Program-made: the position numbers and the translations under genes
Origin: Streptomyces sp. MBT65
GTDB taxonomy: Bacteria > Actinomycetota > Actinomycetes > Streptomycetales > Streptomycetaceae
Assembly (NCBI RefSeq): GCF_016612545.1
Contig: NZ_JAENRY010000085.1
Location: forward strand, 8,987-50,575
Direction: 5' to 3'
DNA: 41,589 bases
In this document: positions 31,935-40,173 of the stretch, one piece after another
Layout: each line of letters starts with the position of its first letter
Numbering within the stretch: position 1 is the stretch's first letter
Notes under the pieces: generated by a model
Seen by the model: the letters and a program-made list of their open reading frames with translations, nothing else
Told to the model about the DNA's origin: nothing
Database searches by the model: none

Positions 31935-32741
31935 ATGTCCATCACCACCGGCAGCGATGACATCGACTTCGACGACGCCGAGGAACTGGACATTCCTCGG
32001 CTGGCGGAGAGCCGCGAGACCATCGAGGCCGAACGCGCCCATCGCAAGCGGCAGTTGGCGGCGGCGTTCCGGATCTTCGCCCGCTACGGGTTCGACGAGG
32101 GCATCGCCGGACACATCACCGCGCGGGACCCCGAGTTCCCCGACAGGTTCTGGGTCAACCCGTACGCGGTGCCCTTCTCCAAGATCCGCGTCAGCGACAT
32201 GCTGCTCATCGACGAGGAGGGCCGCGCCGTCGAGGGCGAACGCCGGACCAACAAGGCGGCCTTCTGGATCCACTCCTCCATCCACCAGGCCCGTCCGGAC
32301 GTCGTGGCGGTGGCACACGCCCACACCATCCACGGCAGGGCGTTCGCGTCACTGGACAAGCCGCTCGACCCGATCGTCCAGGAGTCCTGCGCCTTCCACG
32401 ACGACCATGTCGTGTTCGACGAGTACAAGGGCCTGGTGCTGGAGCGCACCGAAGGCGAGCGGATCGCCAACCGGCTCGGCGACCGACGGGCGGCCATTCT
32501 CCGCCACCACGGCCTGCTGACGGTCGGACGGTCCGTCGAGGAGGCCGCGTGGTGGTTCATCACCATGGACCGCGCGTGCCAGATGCAGCTCCTCGCCGAC
32601 GCCGCGGGCACACCGCGCATCATGACCGAGGAGGAAGTCAACCTGGCGCACCGGCAGTTCAGCAACGCCAACATGGCACGGCACAACTTCAATCTCCTGG
32701 CCGACCTGGTGGTGGAGGAGGAACCCGACGTCCTGGGCTGA
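31935..32741 (+). CDS. Class II aldolase/adducin family protein
   Basis: 268 residues of the zinc-dependent fuculose-1-phosphate aldolase-like family. The metal ligands lie in HAH (128-130) and HHG (191-193), with ITARDPEFPDRFWVNPYAVP and SDMLLIDEEGRAVEG as the phosphate-side loops. Related proteins split sugar phosphates or, in natural-product settings, act as decarboxylases or dehydratases, so the reaction is unknown. AAAGGA lies seven bases before ATG 31935. Only 16 bp separate it from the hydrolase remnant, so its promoter must lie inside that remnant or have been lost. Its 3' end overlaps the next, convergent gene by 53 bp. Confidence 0.9.
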   Translation: MSITTGSDDIDFDDAEELDIPRLAESRETIEAERAHRKRQLAAAFRIFARYGFDEGIAGHITARDPEFPDRFWVNPYAVPFSKIRVSDMLLIDEEGRAVEGERRTNKAAFWIHSSIHQARPDVVAVAHAHTIHGRAFASLDKPLDPIVQESCAFHDDHVVFDEYKGLVLERTEGERIANRLGDRRAAILRHHGLLTVGRSVEEAAWWFITMDRACQMQLLADAAGTPRIMTEEEVNLAHRQFSNANMARHNFNLLADLVVEEEPDVLG

Positions 32742-33684
32742 GACCCCGAGGTGACCACGCATCCGGCACGTAGTGCTTTCCGTCACCCCGGCGCTCCTCC
32801 GGAGGCAGGTTCCGCCGCGGCGTCTCGACCGGTCCTACGACGAGACCACGCGCCCGCCGCCAACCGGCCCGGGCCCGCGGGTGGTAACGCCGCTCGAACG
32901 GCACCAGGTGCCAGCCGAGCGCGACGGCACGTCCCACCAGCCACAGCCCGACCGCGCTCCGACGCGACCAGCGGTATCCCAACTTGGCGCGCACCGCGGG
33001 CGGATACATCCCGACGGTGAGCCAGACGAAGGGCCGGGTCAGCGGACCGCGGACCACCCGCCACACCACGTCCGGCAGCCACTTCAGAAAAGGCGGCTTG
33101 CCGATACGGCGGATGTCCAGCACGGCGCGTGCCGCCCGGTTGTCCTCCAGGACGTCGGCGCACATCCGCTCGAAGTACGCGGTGAATCCCGCCCAGTCGG
33201 CCGGAACGGACCGGTCGCTCACCCCGTACAGCCGGTACCACTGAAGACCCTCGGCGTAGAAGCGCTCCTTCTCCTCCTCCGTCAGCGCCCGCCCGAAGTA
33301 CTCGCACATCAGCACCGGGACCATGATGAAGGTCGCGTGCGCCCAGAAGAAGGTGCCCGGGTCCAGGGCGTGGTAGCGCCGGCCCTGGCGGTCGGTGCCC
33401 TTGATGTCGACGTGGTAGTCGCGCACGGCACGGGCGGTGCGGGCCGCGTCCGGGCCGTCGTAGATCACTCCGGCGATCGGGTAGAGGGAGCGCAGCAGCC
33501 GTTCCCAGCGCTCCTCGAAGAAGTGGGAGTGTTCCTCGACCCCGGCGCCGAGGGCGGGATGCATGTTCTGCATCGACCCGGCCCAGAGGCTGATCAGCAT
33601 GCCCCGCCAGTCACTGAAGTACCGCCAGACCAATGACGACGGACCGAGCGGCTCGGGCGCCGACGGATCGGCGGGTGTGGTCAC
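32689..33684 (-). CDS. MpaB-like oxygenase (DUF2236 family)
   Basis: 331 residues. Features of the DUF2236 / MpaB family are GMLISLWAGSMQNMHPALGA, YDGPDAARTARAVRDYHVDI and the conserved LDPGTFFWAHATFIMVPVLM. This family includes the latex-clearing protein Lcp and the fungal oxygenase MpaB and often binds haem through a histidine. The activity here is not known. The C-terminal 40 residues are Arg/Pro-rich and overlap the aldolase gene on the other strand, so they may be a recent extension. GTG 33684 has AGGAG about seven bases upstream. Confidence 0.87.
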   Translation of the reverse strand: MTTPADPSAPEPLGPSSLVWRYFSDWRGMLISLWAGSMQNMHPALGAGVEEHSHFFEERWERLLRSLYPIAGVIYDGPDAARTARAVRDYHVDIKGTDRQGRRYHALDPGTFFWAHATFIMVPVLMCEYFGRALTEEEKERFYAEGLQWYRLYGVSDRSVPADWAGFTAYFERMCADVLEDNRAARAVLDIRRIGKPPFLKWLPDVVWRVVRGPLTRPFVWLTVGMYPPAVRAKLGYRWSRRSAVGLWLVGRAVALGWHLVPFERRYHPRARAGWRRARGLVVGPVETPRRNLPPEERRGDGKHYVPDAWSPRGLSPGRRVPPPPPGRPGD

Positions 33685-33883
33685 GGACCGCTCCTGACTG
33701 CCGGGGTGTCCTCCTAGTGATACCCGGAGCAGGGCGCGGCACCCGTCTCGCGCCCGCCGGTGCGAAACCCAATATCTACGTCGGCGACATGAGAAATGAA
33801 ATTAACGACCGCACACGGCCGATCGCGCCGTGCTACTATTGATCTCAGTTGCAGTTGTGGTTGCCAAACCCTTCAGATGCCCA
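33685..33883 (+). promoter_or_regulatory. Promoter region of the cold-shock gene
   Basis: First part of a 324-bp interval without a gene. It is less GC-rich than its surroundings around 33770-33870. TACTAT at 33834-33839 could be a -10 element, which would give a leader of about 160 bases for the cold-shock gene. I see no clear -35 element. This is a tentative promoter assignment. Confidence 0.4.
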
Positions 33884-33916
33884 CACCGGCCCCCAGGGAC
33901 GGTGGAGCATTTTTTT
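33884..33916 (+). terminator. Attenuator-like hairpin and T7 run in the csp leader
   Basis: CACCG (33884-33888) pairs with CGGTG (33900-33904) around a CCC/GGG inner stem. Five bases later a run of seven T (33910-33916) follows. A U tract is very rare in DNA this GC-rich, so this looks like an intrinsic terminator inside the leader, about 92 bp before the cold-shock start. Confidence 0.5.
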
Positions 33917-33960
33917 GTGTGTCCGGTTTCTTTCCGGCGGGGTGATCATCACGGCGACAC

Positions 33961-33983
33961 GGAGTCCGCACGCTGCGGGCTCC
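33961..33983 (+). promoter_or_regulatory. Hairpin just upstream of csp ribosome site
   Basis: GGAGTCCGCA and TGCGGGCTCC form a 10-bp stem (one G-U pair) with a CGC loop, 13 bases before the GAAGGAG ribosome site. With the upstream hairpin it makes a structured leader, as known for cold-shock genes. Confidence 0.5.
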
Positions 33984-34008
33984 GCTGACCGCCCCGAAGG
34001 AGAACAAA

Positions 34009-34212
34009 ATGGCCAGTGGCACCGTGAAGTGGTTCAACGCGGAAAAGGGTTTCGGCTTCATCGAGCAGGACGGTGGCGGCGCTGACGTCTTCGCCCACTA
34101 CTCGAACATCGCCGCCCAGGGCTTCCGCGAGCTGCAGGAGGGTCAGAAGGTGACCTTCGACATCGCGCAGGGCCAGAAGGGCCCGACGGCCGAGAACATC
34201 GTTCCTGCGTAA
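34009..34212 (+). CDS. CspA-family cold-shock protein
   Basis: 67-residue single OB-fold nucleic-acid chaperone. Residues 1-12 MASGTVKWFNAE are the family start. RNP1 KGFGFI is at 13-18 and RNP2 VFAHY at 27-31. Such proteins melt RNA structure in the cold and are highly expressed. GAAGGAG lies six bases before ATG 34009. A long leader with two hairpins and a U-rich tract points to post-transcriptional control. A strong terminator follows, so the DEAD-box helicase gene downstream is expressed from its own promoter or by readthrough. The two proteins would act together on RNA structure. Confidence 0.98.
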   Translation: MASGTVKWFNAEKGFGFIEQDGGGADVFAHYSNIAAQGFRELQEGQKVTFDIAQGQKGPTAENIVPA

Positions 34213-34230
34213 CGACGACGTTTACTTCGC

Positions 34231-34266
34231 AGCTGGGGCCCGCACCTTGGGGTGCGGGCCCCAGCT
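34231..34266 (+). terminator. Strong hairpin terminator after csp gene
   Basis: A 16-bp perfect stem (AGCTGGGGCCCGCACC and complement) with a TTGG loop, 18 bp after the cold-shock stop. Confidence 0.92.
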
Positions 34267-34354
34267 CGCTGCATTTTCCAAGCTCTCGGCGATATTCCGC
34301 CGAAGCCACCGGCTCGTTCTTGCGATTCTCTGCGCCGTTCATTCACCGCGGGAA

Positions 34355-34383
34355 TTCCTTGATACGTGCCATATCAAGGAAGG
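34355..34383 (+). promoter_or_regulatory. Hairpin that buries the helicase ribosome-binding site
   Basis: TTCCTTGATA (34355-34364) pairs perfectly with TATCAAGGAA (34372-34381) around a 7-base loop. The Shine-Dalgarno AAGGAAGG (34376-34383) lies mostly in the 3' arm, and the TTG start is at 34393. While folded the stem should block initiation. It could act as a thermosensor or let the helicase control its own translation. This is inferred from sequence pairing. Confidence 0.7.
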
Positions 34384-34392
34384 TTCCACATT

Positions 34393-35964
34393 TTGAACCG
34401 CGCACGTACGAATGACCGTTTCTCGCGAAAGCGCAATGGAAATCCGGAATCCGGAAAGAGCGGCGGCGGCTACCGCTCGGCGGCTCCGTCCGGCAACCGC
34501 TCCAGCGCTCCGCGCCGCTCCAAGGGCGGCGGCGGCCGACCGGTCGCCCTGCAGGGCGAGTTCGCGCTGCCGAAGACGGTCACCCCCGGCCTTCCCGCCG
34601 TGGAGTCGTTCGCCGAACTCGACATGCCCGCAAAGCTGTTGGCCGCGCTCGGCCACGAGGGCGTGACCGTCCCGTTCCCGATCCAGGCGACGACACTCCC
34701 CAACTCCCTCGCCGGCCGTGACGTACTCGGTCGCGGTCGCACCGGCTCCGGCAAGACCCTGGCCTTCGGCCTTGCGATGCTGGCCCGTACGGCGGGCCGT
34801 CGCGCCGAGCCGCGTCAGCCGCTCGCCCTCGTCCTCGTCCCCACCCGCGAACTGGCCCAGCAGGTCACCGACGCGCTCACCCCGTATGCCCGCGCCGTCA
34901 GCGTGCGCATGACCACGGTGGTCGGCGGAATGTCGATCGGCCGCCAGGCCGGCGCCCTGCGCGGCGGCGCGGAGGTCGTGGTCGCGACGCCGGGACGGCT
35001 CAAGGACCTCATCGAGCGCGGCGACTGCCGGCTGGACAGCGTCTCCATCACCGTCCTCGACGAGGCCGACCAGATGGCCGACATGGGCTTCATGCCGCAG
35101 GTCACCGCGCTGCTCGACCAGGTGCAGACGGGCGGCCAGCGGATGCTGTTCTCCGCCACCCTGGACCGCAACGTGGACCTGTTGGTCCGCCGCTACCTGA
35201 CCGACCCCGTCGTCCACTCCGTCGACCCCTCCGCGGGCGCGGTCACGACGATGGAGCACCACGTCCTGCACGTGCACGGCACGGACAAGCAGCGCGCGAC
35301 CACCGAGATCGCGGCGCGCGACGGCCGGGTCATCATGTTCCTGGACACCAAGCACGCGGTGGACCGACTGGTGAAGCACCTGCTGAGCAACGGCGTCCGC
35401 GCGGCCGGTCTGCACGGCGGCAAGTCCCAGCCGCAGCGCACCCGCACGCTCGCCCAGTTCAAGGACGGGCATGTGACGGCGCTGGTGGCGACCAACGTCG
35501 CGGCGCGCGGCATCCACGTCGACAACCTCGACCTGGTCGTCAACGTCGACCCGCCCACCGACCCCAAGGACTATCTGCACCGCGGCGGCCGTACGGCCCG
35601 TGCGGGCGAGTCCGGCAGTGTCGTGACCCTGGTCACCCCCGACCAGCGCCGTGACTTCACCCGGCTGATGACCATGGCCGGCGTCACGGCCGAGGTCACC
35701 TCGGTGCGGTCGGGCGAGGAGGAGCTGACCCGGATCACGGGTGCCCAGGCTCCGTCCGGCGTCCCGGTCGTCATCCAGGCTCCGGTGGTGGAGCGCGAGC
35801 GCACCCGCCGTAGCCCGTCCTCCTCGTCGTCGCGCGGCCGTCGTGGCCGTCCGGCCGGCGAGGGCGGCCGGTCGTCCGCCGGTGGTGCGGCGCGACGCGG
35901 CGGCAGTGGCAGCGGTAGCGGCAGCCGGGGGCAGCGACGGTCGTCCTTCGGTCCTGCGGCCTGA
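34393..35964 (+). CDS. DEAD-box ATP-dependent RNA helicase
   Basis: 523 residues from a TTG with AAGGAAGG eight bases upstream; the frame opens back to 34366 inside the leader hairpin. A basic, Gly/Ser-rich N-terminus (1-65) precedes the core. Motifs in order: Q98, GRTGSGKT (115-122), PTREL (150-154), TPGR, DEAD (223-226), SAT (254-256), then in the second domain ARGIHVDNLDLVVNVDPP and HRGGRTARAGESG. The tail is a disordered basic stretch rich in Arg, Gly and Ser, typical of RNA-binding extensions. It likely unwinds structured mRNA or rRNA, probably in cold adaptation given the adjacent cold-shock gene. All catalytic motifs look intact. Confidence 0.96.
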   Translation: MNRARTNDRFSRKRNGNPESGKSGGGYRSAAPSGNRSSAPRRSKGGGGRPVALQGEFALPKTVTPGLPAVESFAELDMPAKLLAALGHEGVTVPFPIQATTLPNSLAGRDVLGRGRTGSGKTLAFGLAMLARTAGRRAEPRQPLALVLVPTRELAQQVTDALTPYARAVSVRMTTVVGGMSIGRQAGALRGGAEVVVATPGRLKDLIERGDCRLDSVSITVLDEADQMADMGFMPQVTALLDQVQTGGQRMLFSATLDRNVDLLVRRYLTDPVVHSVDPSAGAVTTMEHHVLHVHGTDKQRATTEIAARDGRVIMFLDTKHAVDRLVKHLLSNGVRAAGLHGGKSQPQRTRTLAQFKDGHVTALVATNVAARGIHVDNLDLVVNVDPPTDPKDYLHRGGRTARAGESGSVVTLVTPDQRRDFTRLMTMAGVTAEVTSVRSGEEELTRITGAQAPSGVPVVIQAPVVERERTRRSPSSSSSRGRRGRPAGEGGRSSAGGAARRGGSGSGSGSRGQRRSSFGPAA

Positions 35965-36028
35965 GGACCAACTCGGCGCCTTCGGGCGCCCGTTCCGCCC
36001 CCGATCCTCCTTCTCTCTGTGAGGCAAC

Positions 36029-36355
36029 ATGCGCTGTGTCATCGCCCGGTATCCCTTCGACCTCACCAAGATGGGAGTCCTGGAGACGATGAAGGGCATC
36101 AAGCCCGAGCTGATCACGGGTGAGTCCGTGACCATCGGGCGGCGCCGCTACCCCGTCAAGCAGGTGGGGCAGGTCATCACCCGGCAGGACCCCCGTGACT
36201 TCAACAGCGGCGAGGTCATCCGGGCCATGACGCGGCTCGGCTTCACCTGCCACGGGCTGCCCGAGGTCGTGCCCGTGCACGTCCTCACCCCGCTGGAGAA
36301 CGCGTCCGCGCTGCTGGGCAGCGGCGCGACCCAGGACGTGTCGGAGACCGTCTAG
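36029..36355 (+). CDS. Small conserved protein downstream of the helicase
   Basis: 108 residues, function not recognised. The start MRCVIARYPFDLTKMGVLET and the segments ESVTIGRRRYPVKQVGQVIT and GEVIRAMTRLGFTCHGLPE look like a compact mixed alpha/beta protein without membrane segments. I recall similar short proteins next to DEAD-box helicases in other Streptomyces. GAGG precedes ATG 36029. It starts 64 bp after the helicase stop with no terminator between, so co-transcription is likely. A terminator follows it. Confidence 0.85.
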   Translation: MRCVIARYPFDLTKMGVLETMKGIKPELITGESVTIGRRRYPVKQVGQVITRQDPRDFNSGEVIRAMTRLGFTCHGLPEVVPVHVLTPLENASALLGSGATQDVSETV

Positions 36356-36373
36356 AAGCGACACCAGTACAGC

Positions 36374-36415
36374 CGGAAGGGGCCCTGCCGACGCGCGTCG
36401 GCAGGGCCCCTTCCG
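36374..36415. terminator. Perfect palindrome terminator after helicase unit
   Basis: A 42-bp perfect palindrome (21-bp arms, GAAGGGGCCCTGCCGACGC with its complement) directly after the small protein gene, followed by a short T-containing stretch. It should form a long hairpin. Confidence 0.9.
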
Positions 36416-36505
36416 TCGTTCCCCGGGCCGGGCGGCACCCCTCTTGAACGGGCTGATGAACAGCGGGTTAGCATATGAGCGCCGTCTAGCTCGAAAGAGA
36501 AACCT

Positions 36506-37960
36506 GTGCCTGTCAACGAGGACTCGTTCACCAACTGGAAGACCCGCGAGGAGATCGCGGAGTCGATGATCCCGATGATCGGGAAGCTGCACCGCGAGCG
36601 GGACGTCACGGTCCTGCTGCACAGCCGCTCACTGGTCAACAAGTCGGTGGTCAGCATCCTCAAGACCCACCGGTTCGCCCGCCAGATCGACGGCGAGGAA
36701 CTCTCCGTCACCGAGACCCTCCCCTACCTGCGGACGCTCACCACGCTCGACCTGGGCCCCTCCCAGATCGACATCGGCATGCTCGCCGCGACCCACCGGA
36801 GCGACGAACGCGGCCTGTCCGTCGAGGAGTTCACCGCCGAGGCCGTCGCCGGCGCCACGGGCGCGAACAAGATCGAGTGCCGCGAGGGACGCGACGTCGT
36901 CCTCTACGGCTTCGGCCGCATCGGCCGCCTGGTCGCCCGCCTCCTCATCGAGAAGGCCGGCTCGGGCAACGGACTGCGGCTGCGCGCCGTCGTCGTACGG
37001 CAGGGCGGCGGGCGGCCCGTCGAGGATCTCGTGAAGCGCGCCTCGCTGCTGCGCCGCGACTCGATCCACGGCCCCTTCCAGGGCACGATCACCGTCGACG
37101 AGGCGAGCAACACGATCGTCGCCAACGGCAACGAGATCAAGGTGATCTACGCCGGGGACCCCTGCGAAGTCGACTACACGGCGTACGGCATCAAGGACGC
37201 CATCCTCATCGACAACACGGGCAAATGGCGTGACCGGGAAGGACTTTCGCAGCATCTGCGGCCCGGGATCGACAAGGTCGTACTGACCGCGCCCGGCAAG
37301 GGCGACGTCCCCAACATCGTGCACGGCGTCAACCACGACACGATCAAGCCGGAAGAGCAGATCCTGTCCTGCGCGTCCTGCACCACCAACGCGATCGTGC
37401 CGCCGCTGAAGGCGATGGCCGACGAGTACGGTGTGCTGCGCGGCCATGTGGAGACCGTCCACTCGTTCACCAACGACCAGAACCTGCTGGACAATTACCA
37501 CAAGGCCGACCGTCGCGGCCGGTCCGCACCGCTGAACATGGTGATCACCGAGACCGGTGCCGCCTCCGCCGTCGCCAAGGCGCTGCCCGACCTGAAGGCG
37601 CCGATCACCGGCAGCTCGATCCGGGTCCCGGTGCCGGACGTGTCGATCGCGATCCTCAGCCTGCGACTGGGCCGCGAGACCACCCGCGCCGAGGTCCTCG
37701 ACCACCTCCGCGAGGTCTCGCTGACGTCCCCGCTGAAACGGCAGATCGACTTCACCACCGCCCCCGACGCCGTGTCGAGCGACTTCATGGGCTCACGGCA
37801 CGCCTCGATCATCGACGCGGGCGCCACCAAGGTCGACGGCGACAACGCGATCCTCTACCTCTGGTACGACAACGAGTTCGGCTACTCCTGCCAGGTCGTC
37901 CGGGTCGTCCAGCACGTCTCCGGGGTCGAGTACCCGACCTACCCCTCACCGGCTGTCTGA
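36506..37960 (+). CDS. gap: Glyceraldehyde-3-phosphate dehydrogenase, N-terminally extended type
   Basis: 484-residue GAPDH converting glyceraldehyde 3-phosphate, NAD(P) and phosphate to 1,3-bisphosphoglycerate. An additional N-terminal domain of about 125 residues (NWKTREEIAESMIPMIGKLH and following) precedes the usual enzyme. The Rossmann motif GFGRIGR is at 135-141, the catalytic cysteine is C292 in SCASCTTNA, and the catalytic histidine is H319 in TVHSFTNDQN. YDNEFGYSCQVVR closes the core. This long form is a separate GAPDH group found beside the standard enzyme in many bacteria. GTG 36506 has AAAGAGA upstream. The extension's role is unknown, possibly a regulatory or oligomerisation domain. 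Confidence 0.95.
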   Translation: MPVNEDSFTNWKTREEIAESMIPMIGKLHRERDVTVLLHSRSLVNKSVVSILKTHRFARQIDGEELSVTETLPYLRTLTTLDLGPSQIDIGMLAATHRSDERGLSVEEFTAEAVAGATGANKIECREGRDVVLYGFGRIGRLVARLLIEKAGSGNGLRLRAVVVRQGGGRPVEDLVKRASLLRRDSIHGPFQGTITVDEASNTIVANGNEIKVIYAGDPCEVDYTAYGIKDAILIDNTGKWRDREGLSQHLRPGIDKVVLTAPGKGDVPNIVHGVNHDTIKPEEQILSCASCTTNAIVPPLKAMADEYGVLRGHVETVHSFTNDQNLLDNYHKADRRGRSAPLNMVITETGAASAVAKALPDLKAPITGSSIRVPVPDVSIAILSLRLGRETTRAEVLDHLREVSLTSPLKRQIDFTTAPDAVSSDFMGSRHASIIDAGATKVDGDNAILYLWYDNEFGYSCQVVRVVQHVSGVEYPTYPSPAV

Positions 37961-37989
37961 GGCCTTCTGCCCCGGCGCGCCGAACGTGT

Positions 37990-38029
37990 GACGGCCCGGC
38001 CACCCCCAAGTGAGGGCGGCCGGGCCGTC
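37990..38029. terminator. Bidirectional terminator between gap and DUF1996 gene
   Basis: A 12-bp stem of GACGGCCCGGCC (37990-38001) and its complement (38018-38029), with a 16-base loop that has some inner pairing. It lies between convergent genes. Confidence 0.85.
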
Positions 38030-38061
38030 GTCGTCACAGACGTGCACCCAGGTGCGCTGTG

Positions 38062-40173
38062 TCAGCGTGTACTGCGCTTACCTCGGTACAGCACCACGAA
38101 CCCGGCGACGAGCAGCAGCGCGCCGGCCACCGCGGGCCACAGATTCGCGCCGGTCTCCGCCAACCCGCCCTGCGCCTGCGGCTGGTTGGGGCCTACGGCC
38201 GCGTAGCTCTCCCCGCCCGAGGACGAGTCGGGCGGCGTCGCCGCGGGGGTGCCGACCTGGCCGCCGGAGCCGTTGTCCGAACTCCCCTGCGTCTCCGTCG
38301 ACTTGGACCCTTCGGTCTTCGTGTCGGCCTTGGGGACCGAGACGGCGGTCGTCAGGTCACCAGGGTCGGTGGTCTGCGTGTCGGTGGGCTCTGGGGCGTT
38401 GGCCCCGGTGTCCGGAGCGCTCGTCGCGGGATCCGCGGTGGGCTGGTCACCGTTGCCGCCGTTGTCGCCGTTCCCGGCGTTGCCGCCGTTCCCCTCGTTG
38501 CCGCCGTTCCCGGCCGGCTCGTCGGTCGCGGTGTCGGTGGGTGCCGCCGTAGCGGTGTCGGTCGCCGTCGGGGACGCGGACGGTTCACCCGAGCCGCCAC
38601 CCGCGCCCTGGCCACCGCCGGAACCGTCACCCGAACCGCCGCCGGAGCCCGAACCGTCGCCCGAACCCGGGTCGTTGTCCGTGCCGGCGCCGCACTTCTC
38701 GCCGTTGTTGATGCAGTCGACCATGTCCTTCATCAGGCCCTCGTCGAAGACGTTGATGAAGTCGCCGTGGTCCGTGACGGGCTTGTGCTGCTGCTCGGGG
38801 AAGGAGTCCACCGCGAACAGCGGAGTCGTCTTGCCGCCGTCCTGGAGGCTCGGCGCGTCGACGTCGTAGACGATCCGCTGCACCAGTTGCGGGATGGCCT
38901 CGAAGCCGGCCGGGCAGGAGCCGTCGGCGGCCTCGAAGGCCACGTGGGTGCGGTGGTTGGCGCTGTCGATGTTGCGGCCGTCCCAGCAGCTCTGGAACTT
39001 GAAGGTGCGCACCACGTCACTGCCCGCCGGGCACAGCGGGTACTTGTCCTTGAGCTGCCGGTCCTCGAAACCGGTGCAGCTCCAGGAGGCGTTGGCGTTG
39101 GCCGGGCCGTTCACGAAGGCCTTGGCGTCGCCGGTGATGATGCGCAGCAGGCGCGGCATCGCGACGACCTTGCTCTGCGGGTTGCCGACGAACGTCAGCG
39201 TGGCCGCCTTGGCGGTCACGATCTGACCGGAGTTGCCCTCGGTGCCACCGCCGGGCTTGTCGGCGTCCTGCTCCTGCTTGCCGTTCTGCAGGCGCAACAC
39301 GGGCCAGTAGTACGTGGACTTGTCGCCCGGGTTCTCACAGCTAGTGTCGGCATTGGCCAGGTCCTGGTCGCTGGCGAAGGCGTTGTTGGACTGGTTGCCG
39401 ATGTAGTCGTGGAAGTGGTGGGCGCCGTTGGTGACGCCGGGAGCGACGATCACGTTGTCGGAGTTGAACAGGCCGTTCTCGTTCACCCCGCAGGCGGTGA
39501 CGAACGTGCCGCGCGAGGCATTGGCCTGGTCCTGCGGAGTGTTCACGTTCGGCTGTACGGAGGTGATGTCCGCGTAGTCCGAGGCGACGGGCCCGTTGGT
39601 GGACTGTTGCTGGCCCTGGCCACCCTGGTCGCCGGTGCCGGCACTTGCACTGGGACTGGCGCTCTGGTCGTCGCCGTTGCCGTTCTGGTCGCCGTTCGTG
39701 GGGGCGATCAGCGTGCAGCCGGCGAGCGCGTCGAGTCCCTCCGGGCGGTCACCGACCCGTGCGATGGCGTCGCCGATCCGCCCGAGGGTCGCGGCCCGCT
39801 TCTCCTTCAACGGATTCATGATCGCGTTGTCGGCGAAGGACGCGTCCTGGCGTATGGACTCCTGCGAGTCCTTCAGTTTCTGGTAGGCCTCGGTTATCTG
39901 CTGGTCCAGAAGCGCGAGTTGGTTGTCGACCTCGGTCTTCGCCTCGTCCGGGACCGTCGTCAACTGGGTGCCCACGTCCGGGCAGTCGATCGTCGCGCCG
40001 TCCGACGCCGCGTCCGGGGAACCCTGTTGGGCCGTGTCACCGCCCCAACCGCCTTCGGACGCCGACGCGTAGACGTTCGCCGCCACCAGTCCTCCGCCGC
40101 CCAGCATCAGGGCGACTGCTGCCATCGTCGCGCGTCGTGCGCCTGTGGGGCGTCTGCGCGTGTTGCGTGCCAA
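38062..40173 (-). CDS. DUF1996 protein with C-terminal LAxTG sorting signal
   Basis: 703 residues. An N-terminal signal or anchor (ATMAAVALMLGGGGLVAANV) is followed by a helical stretch and a low-complexity Ser/Gly/Gln linker near 160-195. The DUF1996 domain runs from about 205 to 450 (ITSVQPNVNTPQDQANASRG, HHFHDYIGNQSNNAFAS, NHRTHVAFEAADGSCPAGFE). A long Gly/Ser/Asp/Thr-rich stalk leads to LAETG, a hydrophobic segment and the positive tail RGKRSTR. LAxTG is the class E sortase signal of Streptomyces, so the protein is likely joined to peptidoglycan. The start is a TTG with AGGAG eight bases upstream. The function of the domain is not established. Confidence 0.9.
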   Translation of the reverse strand: MARNTRRRPTGARRATMAAVALMLGGGGLVAANVYASASEGGWGGDTAQQGSPDAASDGATIDCPDVGTQLTTVPDEAKTEVDNQLALLDQQITEAYQKLKDSQESIRQDASFADNAIMNPLKEKRAATLGRIGDAIARVGDRPEGLDALAGCTLIAPTNGDQNGNGDDQSASPSASAGTGDQGGQGQQQSTNGPVASDYADITSVQPNVNTPQDQANASRGTFVTACGVNENGLFNSDNVIVAPGVTNGAHHFHDYIGNQSNNAFASDQDLANADTSCENPGDKSTYYWPVLRLQNGKQEQDADKPGGGTEGNSGQIVTAKAATLTFVGNPQSKVVAMPRLLRIITGDAKAFVNGPANANASWSCTGFEDRQLKDKYPLCPAGSDVVRTFKFQSCWDGRNIDSANHRTHVAFEAADGSCPAGFEAIPQLVQRIVYDVDAPSLQDGGKTTPLFAVDSFPEQQHKPVTDHGDFINVFDEGLMKDMVDCINNGEKCGAGTDNDPGSGDGSGSGGGSGDGSGGGQGAGGGSGEPSASPTATDTATAAPTDTATDEPAGNGGNEGNGGNAGNGDNGGNGDQPTADPATSAPDTGANAPEPTDTQTTDPGDLTTAVSVPKADTKTEGSKSTETQGSSDNGSGGQVGTPAATPPDSSSGGESYAAVGPNQPQAQGGLAETGANLWPAVAGALLLVAGFVVLYRGKRSTR

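Noticed and set aside
33633..33842. Small open frame upstream of the cold-shock gene
   Set aside because: Starts inside the DUF2236 gene on the other strand, has no ribosome site and no recognisable protein pattern.
34366..34392. GTG start for the helicase at 34366
   Set aside because: It lies inside the leader hairpin with no ribosome site. The TTG at 34393 has AAGGAAGG at good spacing.
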